DNA of 47,427 nucleotides from Sedimentisphaerales bacterium (GCA_016932095.1 JAFGDN010000056.1:1-47427), one strand, 5' to 3'. Positions 15,884 to 23,540 are shown, counted from the stretch's first letter. The notes: generated from the letters alone by a model not told the origin. Translations and numbers: made by a program.

Positions 15884-17148
15884 TTGATGACTTCCTGTCC
15901 GCCCATATAGGGCTGCAAAACCTTCGGCACCGTTACCGAACCATCGGCGTTCTGGTATAGCTCCAGAATCGGTATCAAAATCCGCGGGCTGGCAACCACT
16001 GTGTTGTTGAGCGTGTGGCAAAAAATATTCTTTTTCGTGGCCGATTCTTTATATCGCAGGTTCATACGCCGGGCCTGAAAATCATAGAATTTGCTTGCGC
16101 TGTGCGTCTCGCAGTAATTACCCCGTGAAGGCATCCACGTTTCGATATCGTATTTTTTCGCTTGGCCCCGGCCTAAATCGCCCGTGCATACGACCACAAC
16201 CCGGTAGGGTAGCTCAAGGGCGCGTAAGACCACTTCGGAATTGCTCAAAATCTCCTTGTGGTATTTATTGCTTTCTTCGACGCTGTTTTTGCATATTACC
16301 ACCTGCTCGACCTTGTCGAACTGGTGAATCCTGTAAAGCCCGTAAGTGTCTTTGCCCGCCGCTCCCGCCTCGCGTCTGAAACACGTCGATAGCCCCGTGA
16401 ACTTCAACGGCAAATCCTCTTCATTTAGGATTTCGCCCATTCGATAAGCGGTCAGCGGCACCTCTGCTGTCCCGGCGAGGTTCAGCTCATCGGTTTCCAT
16501 TCGATACGTCTGCTCTTCCGAGCCGGGGTAATAGCCCGTTCCCTGCATCGCCTCATCCTTCATTAAAAGCGGCACCGACATTGGGGTATAGCCCCTCGCG
16601 AGCATAACGTCCATTGAAAATTGTAAAACCGCCAAGTGAAGGCGTGCACCGTCGCCTTTGAGGAAATAATTTCTCGTTCCCGCAAGCCGCACGCCCCGTT
16701 CGATGTCGATGATGCCCAAATCGGCGCCCAACTGCACGTGGTCTTTCGGCTTGAAATCGAACTTCCTGACTTGGCCTTCTCGTCTTAACTCGACGTTTTC
16801 CGTGTCGTCTTTGCCCAACGGCACGTCGTCATCCGCCGGCTGAGCAACAAGCAGCATTAAGAAATCAAACTCTGGCTGTAACTGTTCGACCTTTTCATCT
16901 ACCGGCGGTTCTTCTGCCTTTAATTTCGCCAGTTCGGCGAGCGCCTGTTGTTTTTCATCTCCGGTCAGTTTTGGTATCGACTTACCGACGCGGTTCTTTT
17001 CAGTGGCGATTTCCTGCAATCGTTGTTTCGCCGTCAGCAGGCCGGTATCAACTTGTAACAGCCGGTCAATGTCAACTTCGATTTTCTTGTCTTTGGCCGC
17101 CTTCTTGAAACGTTCAGGATCGTCTCTTATCAGTTTTATATCAATCAT
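15880..17148 (-). CDS. serS: Seryl-tRNA synthetase
   Basis: A class II aminoacyl-tRNA synthetase of 422 residues. The N-terminal long coiled-coil arm (residues about 25-100, KQRLQEIATEKNRVGKSIPK) contacts the tRNA. Motif 2 is TCFRREAGAAGKDTYGLYR, followed by IHQFDKVEQV; motif 3 includes HTLNNTVVASPRILIPILE with its conserved Arg. The serine-binding TAEVPLT is present. It begins directly with MIDIKLIRDDPERFKKA, the family's usual N-terminus. It is followed by a coupled PNPOx-like gene and preceded by a repeat-flanked cassette. Confidence 0.97.
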   Translation of the reverse strand: MIDIKLIRDDPERFKKAAKDKKIEVDIDRLLQVDTGLLTAKQRLQEIATEKNRVGKSIPKLTGDEKQQALAELAKLKAEEPPVDEKVEQLQPEFDFLMLLVAQPADDDVPLGKDDTENVELRREGQVRKFDFKPKDHVQLGADLGIIDIERGVRLAGTRNYFLKGDGARLHLAVLQFSMDVMLARGYTPMSVPLLMKDEAMQGTGYYPGSEEQTYRMETDELNLAGTAEVPLTAYRMGEILNEEDLPLKFTGLSTCFRREAGAAGKDTYGLYRIHQFDKVEQVVICKNSVEESNKYHKEILSNSEVVLRALELPYRVVVVCTGDLGRGQAKKYDIETWMPSRGNYCETHSASKFYDFQARRMNLRYKESATKKNIFCHTLNNTVVASPRILIPILELYQNADGSVTVPKVLQPYMGGQEVIK

Positions 17149-17169
17149 ATTTCGTAGCTCAAAAAAGGT

Positions 17170-17213
17170 AATCTGAATATCAGGTTATCAGGTAGTGGGT
17201 ATCAGGAAATCAG
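17170..17213. repeat. ATCAGG word repeat, left arm next to the four-helix-bundle gene
   Basis: AATCTGAATATCAGGTTATCAGGTAGTGGGTATCAGGAAATCAG. The word ATCAGG recurs here on the plus strand and as CCTGAT on the far side of the next gene (17623-17680), so the two arms are inverted. Confidence 0.75.
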
Positions 17214-17219
17214 CCAGTT

Positions 17220-17681
17220 TCACCTTTTTGCACCTTTCTTTTCTCTTATGTAACGTATATAACCGTTAATACCGCGGATAACCTCTTCGTAATCTTCAAC
17301 CCACTTTTGCGATTGCCGTGAATCCAAATAATTCTTGCCTGACAATTTTCGTATCTGGTTTTGTGTCTCTCCAGCTTCTTTTCTTGCCGTGTAAAATCCT
17401 TTTATCTTATCATTATAGTAATAAGAAGTATATCCTTCCGCAATATTATCACAAACCGATGATGAGCAGCGTTCAATCTGGTCTCTTAATCTAAACCTTT
17501 CATCTTTTGGCAGGGTTTTACAGAATTTATGAATTTCCTGCATCAGTTTATGTGCCTTTTGCCATACCCAAAGCTTTTCAAAACCGGCTATGGCTTTCTC
17601 TAAATGCCCTGTGCTCCCGTAATCCTGATTTCCTGTTTCCCTGATATTCACTTCCTGATTTCCTGTTCTCCTGATATCCAC
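17220..17681 (-). CDS. Four helix bundle protein (23S rRNA intervening-sequence/Avd-like family)
   Basis: Residues about 32-150 form the four-helix-bundle family: GFEKLWVWQKAHKLMQEI, LPKDERFRLRDQIERCSSSV, CDNIAEGYTS and TARKEAGETQNQIRKLSG. Relatives are encoded in 23S rRNA intervening sequences and include the Avd accessory protein of diversity-generating retroelements; isolated copies like this have no known function. The first about 30 residues (DIRRTGNQEVNIRETGNQ) are translated ATCAGG repeat. The frame overlaps the end of fabF by about 34 nt; a GTG at 17651 is an alternative start. Both flanks carry inverted ATCAGG repeats, so this looks like a small inserted cassette. Confidence 0.8.
   Translation of the reverse strand: MDIRRTGNQEVNIRETGNQDYGSTGHLEKAIAGFEKLWVWQKAHKLMQEIHKFCKTLPKDERFRLRDQIERCSSSVCDNIAEGYTSYYYNDKIKGFYTARKEAGETQNQIRKLSGKNYLDSRQSQKWVEDYEEVIRGINGYIRYIREKKGAKR
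17623..17680. repeat. CCTGAT word repeat, right arm, inside the end of fabF
   Basis: The words CCTGATTTCCTGT / TTCCCTGATATTCACTT / CCTGATTTCCTGT / TCTCCTGATATCCA follow each other. Part of it is coding for the last nine residues of FabF (ISGEQEIRK) and for the N-terminus of the four-helix-bundle protein. Confidence 0.75.
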
Positions 17682-18991
17682 TTTTTCACAATAACCACGT
17701 CATTCTGTCCGCCGAAGCCGAACGACTCCTTCATTACTGTATTGACCGTCATTTTTCTCGGCACGTTCGGCACGTAGTCCAAATCCAGTTGCGGGTCGGG
17801 GTCGTTAAGGTTGATTGTCGGCGGCACAATGCCATCCCGTATCGCCAGCACGCAGGTAATCAGCTCCGCCGCGCCTGCTGCGCCGATTAAATGCCCCATC
17901 ATACTCTTAACGGAGCTTACGGCAACCTGTTTTGCTCTTTCTTTGAATACCGCCTTTATTGCCTTTGTCTCTATCAAGTCGTTTTCGGCGGTGCTTGTGC
18001 CGTGCGCGTTGATGTAATCTATGTCCTTATATGTAATCCCTGCGTCGGCAATCGACGCCTCAATCGCCTGAATCGCTCCCCGGCCATCTTCGTGCATATC
18101 CGTTACCCGGAATGCGTCGCTGCTGCTGCCGAAGCCGATGACCTCCGCGAAAATAGGTGCGCCGCGTTTTTTTGCTGATGTCAATGTTTCAAGAATAACT
18201 ATCGCCGAGCCCTCGCCTAATACAAATCCGTCCCTGCTGGCGGTAAACGGCCTCGACGCCGTCTGCGGGTTGTCGTTTCTGGTCGATATGGCGGTGAGTC
18301 GGTTAAAGCCGGTTTGACCTAATGGGTGAATCATCGAATGAGCGCCGCCCGCGATTATAATATCGGCGCCGCCCCTGCGAATGAGCATTGCCGCCTCGCC
18401 GATTGCCTGGGTGCTTGCGGCGCAGGCCGTAAGGCAGCTTCGTATCGGGCCGCGGGCGCCGGTCAGCATCGCAAGATGTGCCGCCGGCATATTTGCCTCC
18501 TGCTCAAGTTCGTGCATCGCCTTCATTTCGACCGCCGCTACGTCCGCCCATTTTAACCAGTCCATTTGATTTACCTGGTCGTTCCAGCCCGCCGCGATTG
18601 CCCCGAAAAACGCCTCGTGGTTGGCCGCCCCCTCACCCGCCCCTAAGTAAATTCCCATTCGTTTTCTGTCGATACCATCTGCCGGCTTATCGGTTTCAAC
18701 TTCGATGCCGGCCTGTTTGCACGCCTGGACCGCCGCGCCGACGGCGAATCTGCTGCCCCTGTTGCCGTCTTTGTGCAAATGGGGCTTTTTTGTGAATTTC
18801 GTGATGTCGTAATTTTTCACTTCTGCGCTGAACGTCGTCGGGAACGTCGAGGCATCGAATATGGTTGTTTTATCGACGCCGCTTTTACCGGCCAAAACGG
18901 CCTGCCAGAAACTCTCAACATCGTGTCCAAGCGGGCTTAAGATGCCCATTCCGGTTATTACTACGCGTTCGTATGTTTTTTCGCTTGCCAT
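17648..18991 (-). CDS. fabF: Beta-ketoacyl-ACP synthase II-type enzyme (KS-alpha candidate)
   Basis: A condensing enzyme that elongates acyl-ACP with malonyl-ACP. The Cys-His-His triad is complete: Cys190 in LTACAAST, His330 in INAHGTST and His367 in SMMGHLIGAAGA. The closing FGFGGQND is also conserved. After VVIVKKW the protein carries nine residues that are encoded by an inserted ATCAGG repeat, so the native C-terminus has been rewritten. The gene directly follows (1 nt) a second ketosynthase with a changed active site, which suggests a KS/chain-length-factor-type heterodimer. Whether this serves bulk fatty acid synthesis or a special lipid cannot be decided from the window. Confidence 0.92.
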   Translation of the reverse strand: MASEKTYERVVITGMGILSPLGHDVESFWQAVLAGKSGVDKTTIFDASTFPTTFSAEVKNYDITKFTKKPHLHKDGNRGSRFAVGAAVQACKQAGIEVETDKPADGIDRKRMGIYLGAGEGAANHEAFFGAIAAGWNDQVNQMDWLKWADVAAVEMKAMHELEQEANMPAAHLAMLTGARGPIRSCLTACAASTQAIGEAAMLIRRGGADIIIAGGAHSMIHPLGQTGFNRLTAISTRNDNPQTASRPFTASRDGFVLGEGSAIVILETLTSAKKRGAPIFAEVIGFGSSSDAFRVTDMHEDGRGAIQAIEASIADAGITYKDIDYINAHGTSTAENDLIETKAIKAVFKERAKQVAVSSVKSMMGHLIGAAGAAELITCVLAIRDGIVPPTINLNDPDPQLDLDYVPNVPRKMTVNTVMKESFGFGGQNDVVIVKKWISGEQEIRK

Positions 18992-20314
18992 TTAGCTTTC
19001 AAATTTCTTTAGAATCACAGCCGCGGTTTGACCTCCGTATGTGTAGCCGCAGCACAGGGCGTAATGTATATCCGTCTTTTGTTCAGTCGTTCCTATATTA
19101 AGATTGCAGCCGATGGCTTTTTTATCGCAGTTTTTTGCCGGCGGAATTTTCCCTTCTCGCATCGCGTAAACGGCGGCACTAATATCAAGTGCACCTGAAG
19201 CGGCGCCGGTGTTGCTGAGCATGCTTTTCGTCGGCCAGACGGGTATTTTAGACGCCTGTTCTCCTAACGCCGTTTCAATGCCTTTTGCCTCCGCCAAATC
19301 ATCCTGCGGTATCCCCGTTCCGTGCGGGATTATCAGGCCGATGTCCTTTGGGGTAACGCCGGCCTGTGTAATCGCTTTTTCAATCGCGATGGCGATTCCT
19401 TCACCGTTGGGTTCGATATGTTCGTATGTCGGATTGATACTCGCGCTTTGGCCGGTGCCGACAAGCTCAGCATAAATTTTTACCCCTCGTTTAGTTGCGT
19501 TATCGAGATTTTCAAGAACAACGATTGCGCCTCCGTCGCCGAATACCGAGCCGCTCGCGTCTGCGTCAAACGGCCTGCACGCCTTTTCGGGAGCGTCATT
19601 AGATTGGGTGGTCGCTCGTTTAATCAGGCACTGACGCATTATCAAAACCGGGTTCACCTTCGCCTCGGCGCCGCCTGCCAGCGCGATATCACTATCACCG
19701 CGGGCAATTACTTCAGCCGCTTCAGCTATCGAAAGATACCCTGAAACCTCCGCACAGGTTATCGTGTTGCTGGGCCCCTGAATATCGTGAATAATTCCTA
19801 TATGACAGGCCAGCATATTCGGCAGGTATTTCAAAAGCCACAATGGGGTTACAAGTCCTAATCCGTCTTTACCCCATTTGCGAATATCGAATTTGCCGTC
19901 CGTAATGCTTTTGGCGACCGCAGGGGCAAGCTCGCACGGGTCGCAGCTTATCAATCCCGCCCCAACGTTAATCGCCATTCGAGTCGGCTCGACGTTGACC
20001 TTTTGCTCGTCGATTGCTTTTGTGATTAGCCCGCTGTCCCTTACCGCCTCGTCAGCCGCTATCACCGCAAGCTCGATATCCCTCGACATCAGCTTGGTCG
20101 CCTTGCGGAAGCTCTTGGGCACGTATTGCTGAATCTTGTATTCTCCGACCTCGCCCGCCAGTTGGCAGCTGAAATGAGACGGGTCAAAGGCCGTTATACG
20201 CCTTATCCCGCATCTGCCCGCGCGAAGACCCTCCCAGGTTAACTTTGCTGATAGCCCGAGCGGGCTTATTGCCCCAATCCCTGTTATCACTACGCGGGTT
20301 CTTCCCACCGGCAT
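18992..20314 (-). CDS. Ketosynthase homologue with altered active site (chain-length-factor-like)
   Basis: A 440-residue thiolase-fold ketosynthase: VVITGIGAISPLG at the start, FDADASGSVFGDGGAIVVLENL in the middle and YTYGGQTAAVILKK at the end. The nucleophile region reads GPSNTITCAEVSGYLSIAEA. Aligned without gaps from the following helix, Glu189 sits where FabF has Cys, while a Cys lies two residues earlier. His331 (PHGTG) is kept; the second His is replaced by Asn368 (KSMLSNTGAASGA). Loss of this kind is known in KS-beta/chain-length factors, which pair with an active KS and shape chain length. It is followed by the active KS and overlaps the dehydratase in front by 1 nt (TAATG). Confidence 0.82.
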   Translation of the reverse strand: MPVGRTRVVITGIGAISPLGLSAKLTWEGLRAGRCGIRRITAFDPSHFSCQLAGEVGEYKIQQYVPKSFRKATKLMSRDIELAVIAADEAVRDSGLITKAIDEQKVNVEPTRMAINVGAGLISCDPCELAPAVAKSITDGKFDIRKWGKDGLGLVTPLWLLKYLPNMLACHIGIIHDIQGPSNTITCAEVSGYLSIAEAAEVIARGDSDIALAGGAEAKVNPVLIMRQCLIKRATTQSNDAPEKACRPFDADASGSVFGDGGAIVVLENLDNATKRGVKIYAELVGTGQSASINPTYEHIEPNGEGIAIAIEKAITQAGVTPKDIGLIIPHGTGIPQDDLAEAKGIETALGEQASKIPVWPTKSMLSNTGAASGALDISAAVYAMREGKIPPAKNCDKKAIGCNLNIGTTEQKTDIHYALCCGYTYGGQTAAVILKKFES

Positions 20315-20799
20315 TACTCCCGCTCTTTGCCGGCGCCAAAGGCCGAGCCCTGTAACAGCGACTTGAATGTGTCGGTGAACACAAAATTCTCCTTCGGGAA
20401 TTCCCTGCCCGCGAGGTTCTGGTCGATATGACTGAACATCAGGTCTATCTCGGCTATAAGTTTATCGCCGCAGGTAACCGTCCCTGCGGTCCCGGCCGCC
20501 TCATCTGTTATAGATTCAATTTTTGCTGACAGCCGTAAACTGTCGCCGGGTCTGACGTAATCGTGAAATACCGCCTTTTTTATCTTGGCCAATATCACTT
20601 TTTCCGCAAATTTTTTCGCCTCGCCGACCAGTATCCCCGCCGTCTGCGCCATTGCCTCGATAATCAAACATTCGGGCATAACCGGAAAACCCGGAAAATG
20701 GTCGTGCAGGTGCTCCTCGGCCAGCGTTACGTTCTTGACCGCAACGGCTGATTCGCCGCTGTTGAACTCGATAAATTTATCTATCCATATCCATCGCAT
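20314..20799 (-). CDS. FabZ-like 3-hydroxyacyl-ACP dehydratase (first copy)
   Basis: A 161-residue hot-dog-fold dehydratase that would remove water from 3-hydroxyacyl-ACP. The helix and active site read HDHFPGFPVMPECLIIEAMAQ, with the catalytic His34 and Glu48. The usual Gly of MPG is replaced by Glu43. It has a C-terminal extension (residues about 138-161) beyond the normal FabZ length. The stop codon shares a base with the start codon of the following ketosynthase, so the two are coupled. A similar protein is encoded at 21998. Confidence 0.88.
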   Translation of the reverse strand: MRWIWIDKFIEFNSGESAVAVKNVTLAEEHLHDHFPGFPVMPECLIIEAMAQTAGILVGEAKKFAEKVILAKIKKAVFHDYVRPGDSLRLSAKIESITDEAAGTAGTVTCGDKLIAEIDLMFSHIDQNLAGREFPKENFVFTDTFKSLLQGSAFGAGKERE

Positions 20800-20868
20800 A
20801 AGGCAGCATAATAAAGAAATCTTCGGGATTCCTCAAGCAAAACCTGCCTCGGCAAAAAATCCAAAAAA

Positions 20869-21054
20869 ATGCGTAAATTCCCTATTGACGGCAAATAGTC
20901 GAAGTGTCAGGATGAAAATGGTAGTTCCGTCCTGCTTACAGCCGATGGTTATTCGGAGCGGTTGTTAAAAAGCGTCAACCTTAAATACGAAGTCAGGGAA
21001 GGTAAAAAAAGCGTTGTTTTTCAGGCCTTTTATTATGGAAAACATCGCGACTGA
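20869..21054 (+). pseudogene. Amber-interrupted short reading frame
   Basis: One frame from the ATG at 20869 to TGA at 21052-21054 (62 codons) is broken only by TAG at 20896-20898. The part after the TAG reads SVLLTADGYSERLLKSVNLK and then YEVREGKKSVVFQAFYYGKH, which looks like real protein but matches no family I recognise. There is no usable start after the TAG. It is listed as a possible gene fragment between the dehydratase and the receiver gene. Confidence 0.3.
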
Positions 21055-21095
21055 AAAATTTGCTGTAATCTTTAATCCATAGAGGGAATGGTAAA

Positions 21096-21539
21096 TTGAA
21101 GTTACGTATTCTGCTCGCTGATGACCACACCATTGTTCGTCAGAGCTTAAGCAGGTTTCTGCGGACGCAACACGCCTGCGAAGTCATCGGCGAAGCGAGA
21201 GATGGTGTTGAGGCAGTCAAGCTTGTAAAAGAATTGCACCCCGATGTTGTCATAATGGATATTAGTATGCCCAACCTTAACGGCATCGAGGCCACTCGCC
21301 AAATCTGCTCCAGCGACCACTCGAAAATCAAGATAATCGGCCTGTCAATGCATACCAGCAAACGCTGCGTCGTAGAGATGTTCAAGGCGGGTGCTCGCGG
21401 ATATTTGCCGAAAAACTGCGACTTCGATGAGCTAATCGAGGCAATTTCACGCGTCGTTGATGGAAGGATATACCTTAGCCCCCTCATTCTCAAAGAATCG
21501 CCCGGCATAGAGGATATTCTCGAAACACCGCCGCAGTAA
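21096..21539 (+). CDS. Stand-alone response regulator receiver (NarL/FixJ-type receiver, no output domain)
   Basis: A 147-residue REC domain. The acidic pair is in LLADDHTIV (Asp9, Asp10), the phospho-acceptor is the Asp in VVIMDISMPNLNG, and the conserved Lys is in GYLPKNCDFDEL. It resembles the receiver of NarL/FixJ regulators, but the chain ends where the LuxR-type DNA-binding domain would begin. No helix-turn-helix follows. It may act by protein contact or be a truncated regulator. The start is TTG, preceded by GAGGGA at normal spacing. It lies on the strand opposite to the fatty-acid genes on both sides. No histidine kinase is near. Confidence 0.85.
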   Translation: MKLRILLADDHTIVRQSLSRFLRTQHACEVIGEARDGVEAVKLVKELHPDVVIMDISMPNLNGIEATRQICSSDHSKIKIIGLSMHTSKRCVVEMFKAGARGYLPKNCDFDELIEAISRVVDGRIYLSPLILKESPGIEDILETPPQ

Positions 21540-21557
21540 CGAGCTTGCTGCAAATTA

Positions 21558-21953
21558 TTACGCCGCTTTCAGCTTACTTTCCACGAAGTTGACAATCATA
21601 TCGACCGTGAACAAGTCGCCTAATTTGCTTACATCAGGGTCTTTTGCGAATTCGCTTGTGTCCGTATGAGGCATCTTTGCCCGAAGCTCGGCCAACCCCT
21701 TTGCGGTAAGTTTGCCGTTGCTGACAAACTCGGGATTACTCATCAGCGATTCGGCAGGGAACAGCTCTTCTCGCGGTATCTTTATCCCGAAGGTCTTCTC
21801 CAGCCGAAATACAATATCCAGAAAATCAATGCTTTCCGCCCCCAAATCCCCCATCAGCGTCGCTTCCGGCTTTACCTCGTCGTCATCCACTCCCAAAGCA
21901 TCGACCATCACCGTTTTGACCTGCTCCATGACCTGAACTCTATCCATCGCCAT
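21558..21953 (-). CDS. Acyl carrier protein, long form
   Basis: A phosphopantetheine-binding carrier. The attachment Ser41 lies in LGAESIDFLDIVFRLEKTF, followed by GIKIPREELFP as in ordinary ACPs. At 131 residues it is well above the usual about 80: some 45 residues are inserted before the last helix (LFTVDMIVNFVESKL). It carries the acyl chain for the ketosynthases and dehydratases on either side. GAAGGA precedes the ATG at 21953; the Met two codons later is an alternative. The receiver gene at 21096 separates it from the downstream dehydratase. Confidence 0.9.
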   Translation of the reverse strand: MAMDRVQVMEQVKTVMVDALGVDDDEVKPEATLMGDLGAESIDFLDIVFRLEKTFGIKIPREELFPAESLMSNPEFVSNGKLTAKGLAELRAKMPHTDTSEFAKDPDVSKLGDLFTVDMIVNFVESKLKAA

Positions 21954-21965
21954 ATCAATTTTCCT

Positions 21966-21990
21966 TCTGTGAAATCTGTGTAATCTGTGG
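21966..21990. repeat. Period-9 word repeat (CTGTGAAAT / CTGTGTAAT / CTGTGG)
   Basis: The sequence TCTGTGAAATCTGTGTAATCTGTGG lies between the second dehydratase and the ACP gene. Its periodicity and composition resemble the CACAGAG arms around the PIN-like gene. Confidence 0.6.
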
Positions 21991-21997
21991 TTTCATT

Positions 21998-22465
21998 TTA
22001 TATCTTCAGCAGTTCCCATCTTTTTTTCATTTCGACGATGATTTTCGCGTCAGTTGCCGCCATAGTCGAATCCTTGTCGGCCAAATTAAAATGCCGCAGC
22101 CCGAACCTTGCCTCGACTATCGCGACGCCGCCGGATACGCCTGTGCCGGTGAAGCTGCTGATATTTTCTTCGATTGTTTTGGCCTCAACGGTATATTCAA
22201 TTTGCGACCCAGGCGCCAGAAAGGACTTATATTTAACATTTCTCGCCTCTTCGAGCAATATCATACTGTGGGCGAAATTCTCAGTCGCCCGAACCAGCCA
22301 CGAAGCCGACTCAATGAGCCCTTCCAGAAGCAAAACCCCGGGAAGAACCGGAAACGTCGGAAAATGGTCCCCCAGGTACTCTTCCGCCAGCGATACATTT
22401 TTCACCGCCTTTATCCTTCTGCCGGCTTCTATCTCAACGATTTTATCTATAAGTATGAATCGCAT
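21998..22465 (-). CDS. FabZ-like 3-hydroxyacyl-ACP dehydratase (second copy)
   Basis: A hot-dog-fold dehydratase of about 155 residues with the active site GDHFPTFPVLPGVLLLEGLI: His34 and Glu48 are both present, as is the MPG-type loop (LPG). It is homologous to the protein at 20314 (both begin with M-R-x-I-x-I-D-K and share AVKNVxLAEE). The frame is open to 22519; I chose the internal ATG at 22465 because the family starts with this strand, although no clear ribosome-binding site precedes either. It is the first gene of the minus-strand fatty-acid/polyketide-like group. Confidence 0.85.
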   Translation of the reverse strand: MRFILIDKIVEIEAGRRIKAVKNVSLAEEYLGDHFPTFPVLPGVLLLEGLIESASWLVRATENFAHSMILLEEARNVKYKSFLAPGSQIEYTVEAKTIEENISSFTGTGVSGGVAIVEARFGLRHFNLADKDSTMAATDAKIIVEMKKRWELLKI

Positions 22466-22560
22466 TGTCGCGGCAATTGTAGTCATCAGCCGGGACTTTT
22501 CCAGCATTTTTTGCCACATAATTAACTAATGAGATAAATTAAGACAGCCGATTCGTATTA

Positions 22561-23127
22561 TTGGAACAGGAAGTTAAAAATTGGTTGGAGAAATTAAAAA
22601 TGATATATGGCAAAGAATTTGTTAAAGAGTTTACCGAAAGAACACTGCAGAATATAAAGGTCATTGATAACATTAAAGCTGGCCATTTTAACAATCTTGC
22701 TGATGAACATTTCAAAGTTTTTGAAGATACACATTTTGTAAATTCGTGTTTAGGATTATTGGTATTCCCACGAGAAGGGTGTCTTAAAAATATTCCGGAA
22801 AAACTTGATCTTACATCTGAAGGTTGGCCAAGATATTTTGCTGACGAGGGCTTTCAATCGCCTCCAAATATACGGCAATTAATCAGACAATTGCGTAATG
22901 GTATAGCACATTGCAATCTCCAATTTGGTTCGGACAAGAATAAGAATATCGAATCAATCCGTATTTGGAATAAATGTCGTGATTGTAAAACGACAACATG
23001 GCAGGTGACATGGAGCTTGCCTGATTTTCGGAAGTTTGTGAAAAAATTCTCAGATATATTGATGAATGAAGATTATTGCATACAGTGTTCGTCATCTTCT
23101 GAATGCTCAAAGAAAAGCCCAATTTAA
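22561..23127 (+). CDS. HEPN-family nuclease-like protein (pEK499 p136-like)
   Basis: A 188-residue protein that is more AT-rich than its neighbours. Residues 103-121 read NIRQLIRQLRNGIAHCNLQF, with the HEPN signature Arg112-x4-His117 (RNGIAH). This resembles the HEPN_pEK499_p136 type, whose members are thought to be RNases in defence or toxin systems. A Cys-rich patch near the end (CIQCSSSSEC) might bind metal. The start is TTG at 22561 with no good ribosome-binding site, so the true N-terminus is uncertain. No obvious partner gene is adjacent; an MntA-HepT pair follows 98 nt downstream. Confidence 0.6.
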   Translation: MEQEVKNWLEKLKMIYGKEFVKEFTERTLQNIKVIDNIKAGHFNNLADEHFKVFEDTHFVNSCLGLLVFPREGCLKNIPEKLDLTSEGWPRYFADEGFQSPPNIRQLIRQLRNGIAHCNLQFGSDKNKNIESIRIWNKCRDCKTTTWQVTWSLPDFRKFVKKFSDILMNEDYCIQCSSSSECSKKSPI

Positions 23128-23225
23128 CATATGATTAACAGGCATTATTATTGCGTTGATGCTTGCCGGGTAAGATGCAAAAGGATAGGATAGTATTGTA
23201 GATATCATTTTATAAGGGAACAAGT

Positions 23226-23540
23226 ATGGTAGCGATAAATCTCGGAGTAACAGAGCAGGAGATAACGGATTGTTGTCGGCGGTGGAAGGTTCAGCGGCTG
23301 GCGGTATTTGGTTCAGCAGCAGCAGATAAATTACGGCCTGATAGCGATATAGACCTTCTTGTAACTTTTTTGCCGGATGCCGAATGGAGTATGTTCGACC
23401 ATTATCGAATGGAAGAAGAGTTAACTCATTTGTTTGGCCGAGAGGTTGACCTTGTGAGCATCAAAGCAGCACAGGAAAACGCAAATCCTATATGTCGTCG
23501 CGAAATACTTGAGTCAGCGAGGCAGATTTATGCAGCGTGA
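23226..23540 (+). CDS. mntA: MNT-type nucleotidyltransferase, MntA-like antitoxin
   Basis: A 104-residue nucleotidyltransferase with an intact GSx10DxD motif (Gly29-Ser30 ... Asp41-Ile-Asp43, FGSAAADKLRPDSDIDLLV). It shares the C-terminal pattern RREILESARQIY with the copy at 6856 but is clearly diverged, so it represents a separate module. AAGGGA precedes the ATG. The HepT gene starts 11 nt before its stop. By family knowledge it would AMPylate and silence that toxin. Confidence 0.88.
   Translation: MVAINLGVTEQEITDCCRRWKVQRLAVFGSAAADKLRPDSDIDLLVTFLPDAEWSMFDHYRMEEELTHLFGREVDLVSIKAAQENANPICRREILESARQIYAA

Noticed and set aside
17220-17681. Full diversity-generating retroelement around the Avd-like gene
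   Set aside because: No reverse transcriptase or template/variable repeat is present nearby.
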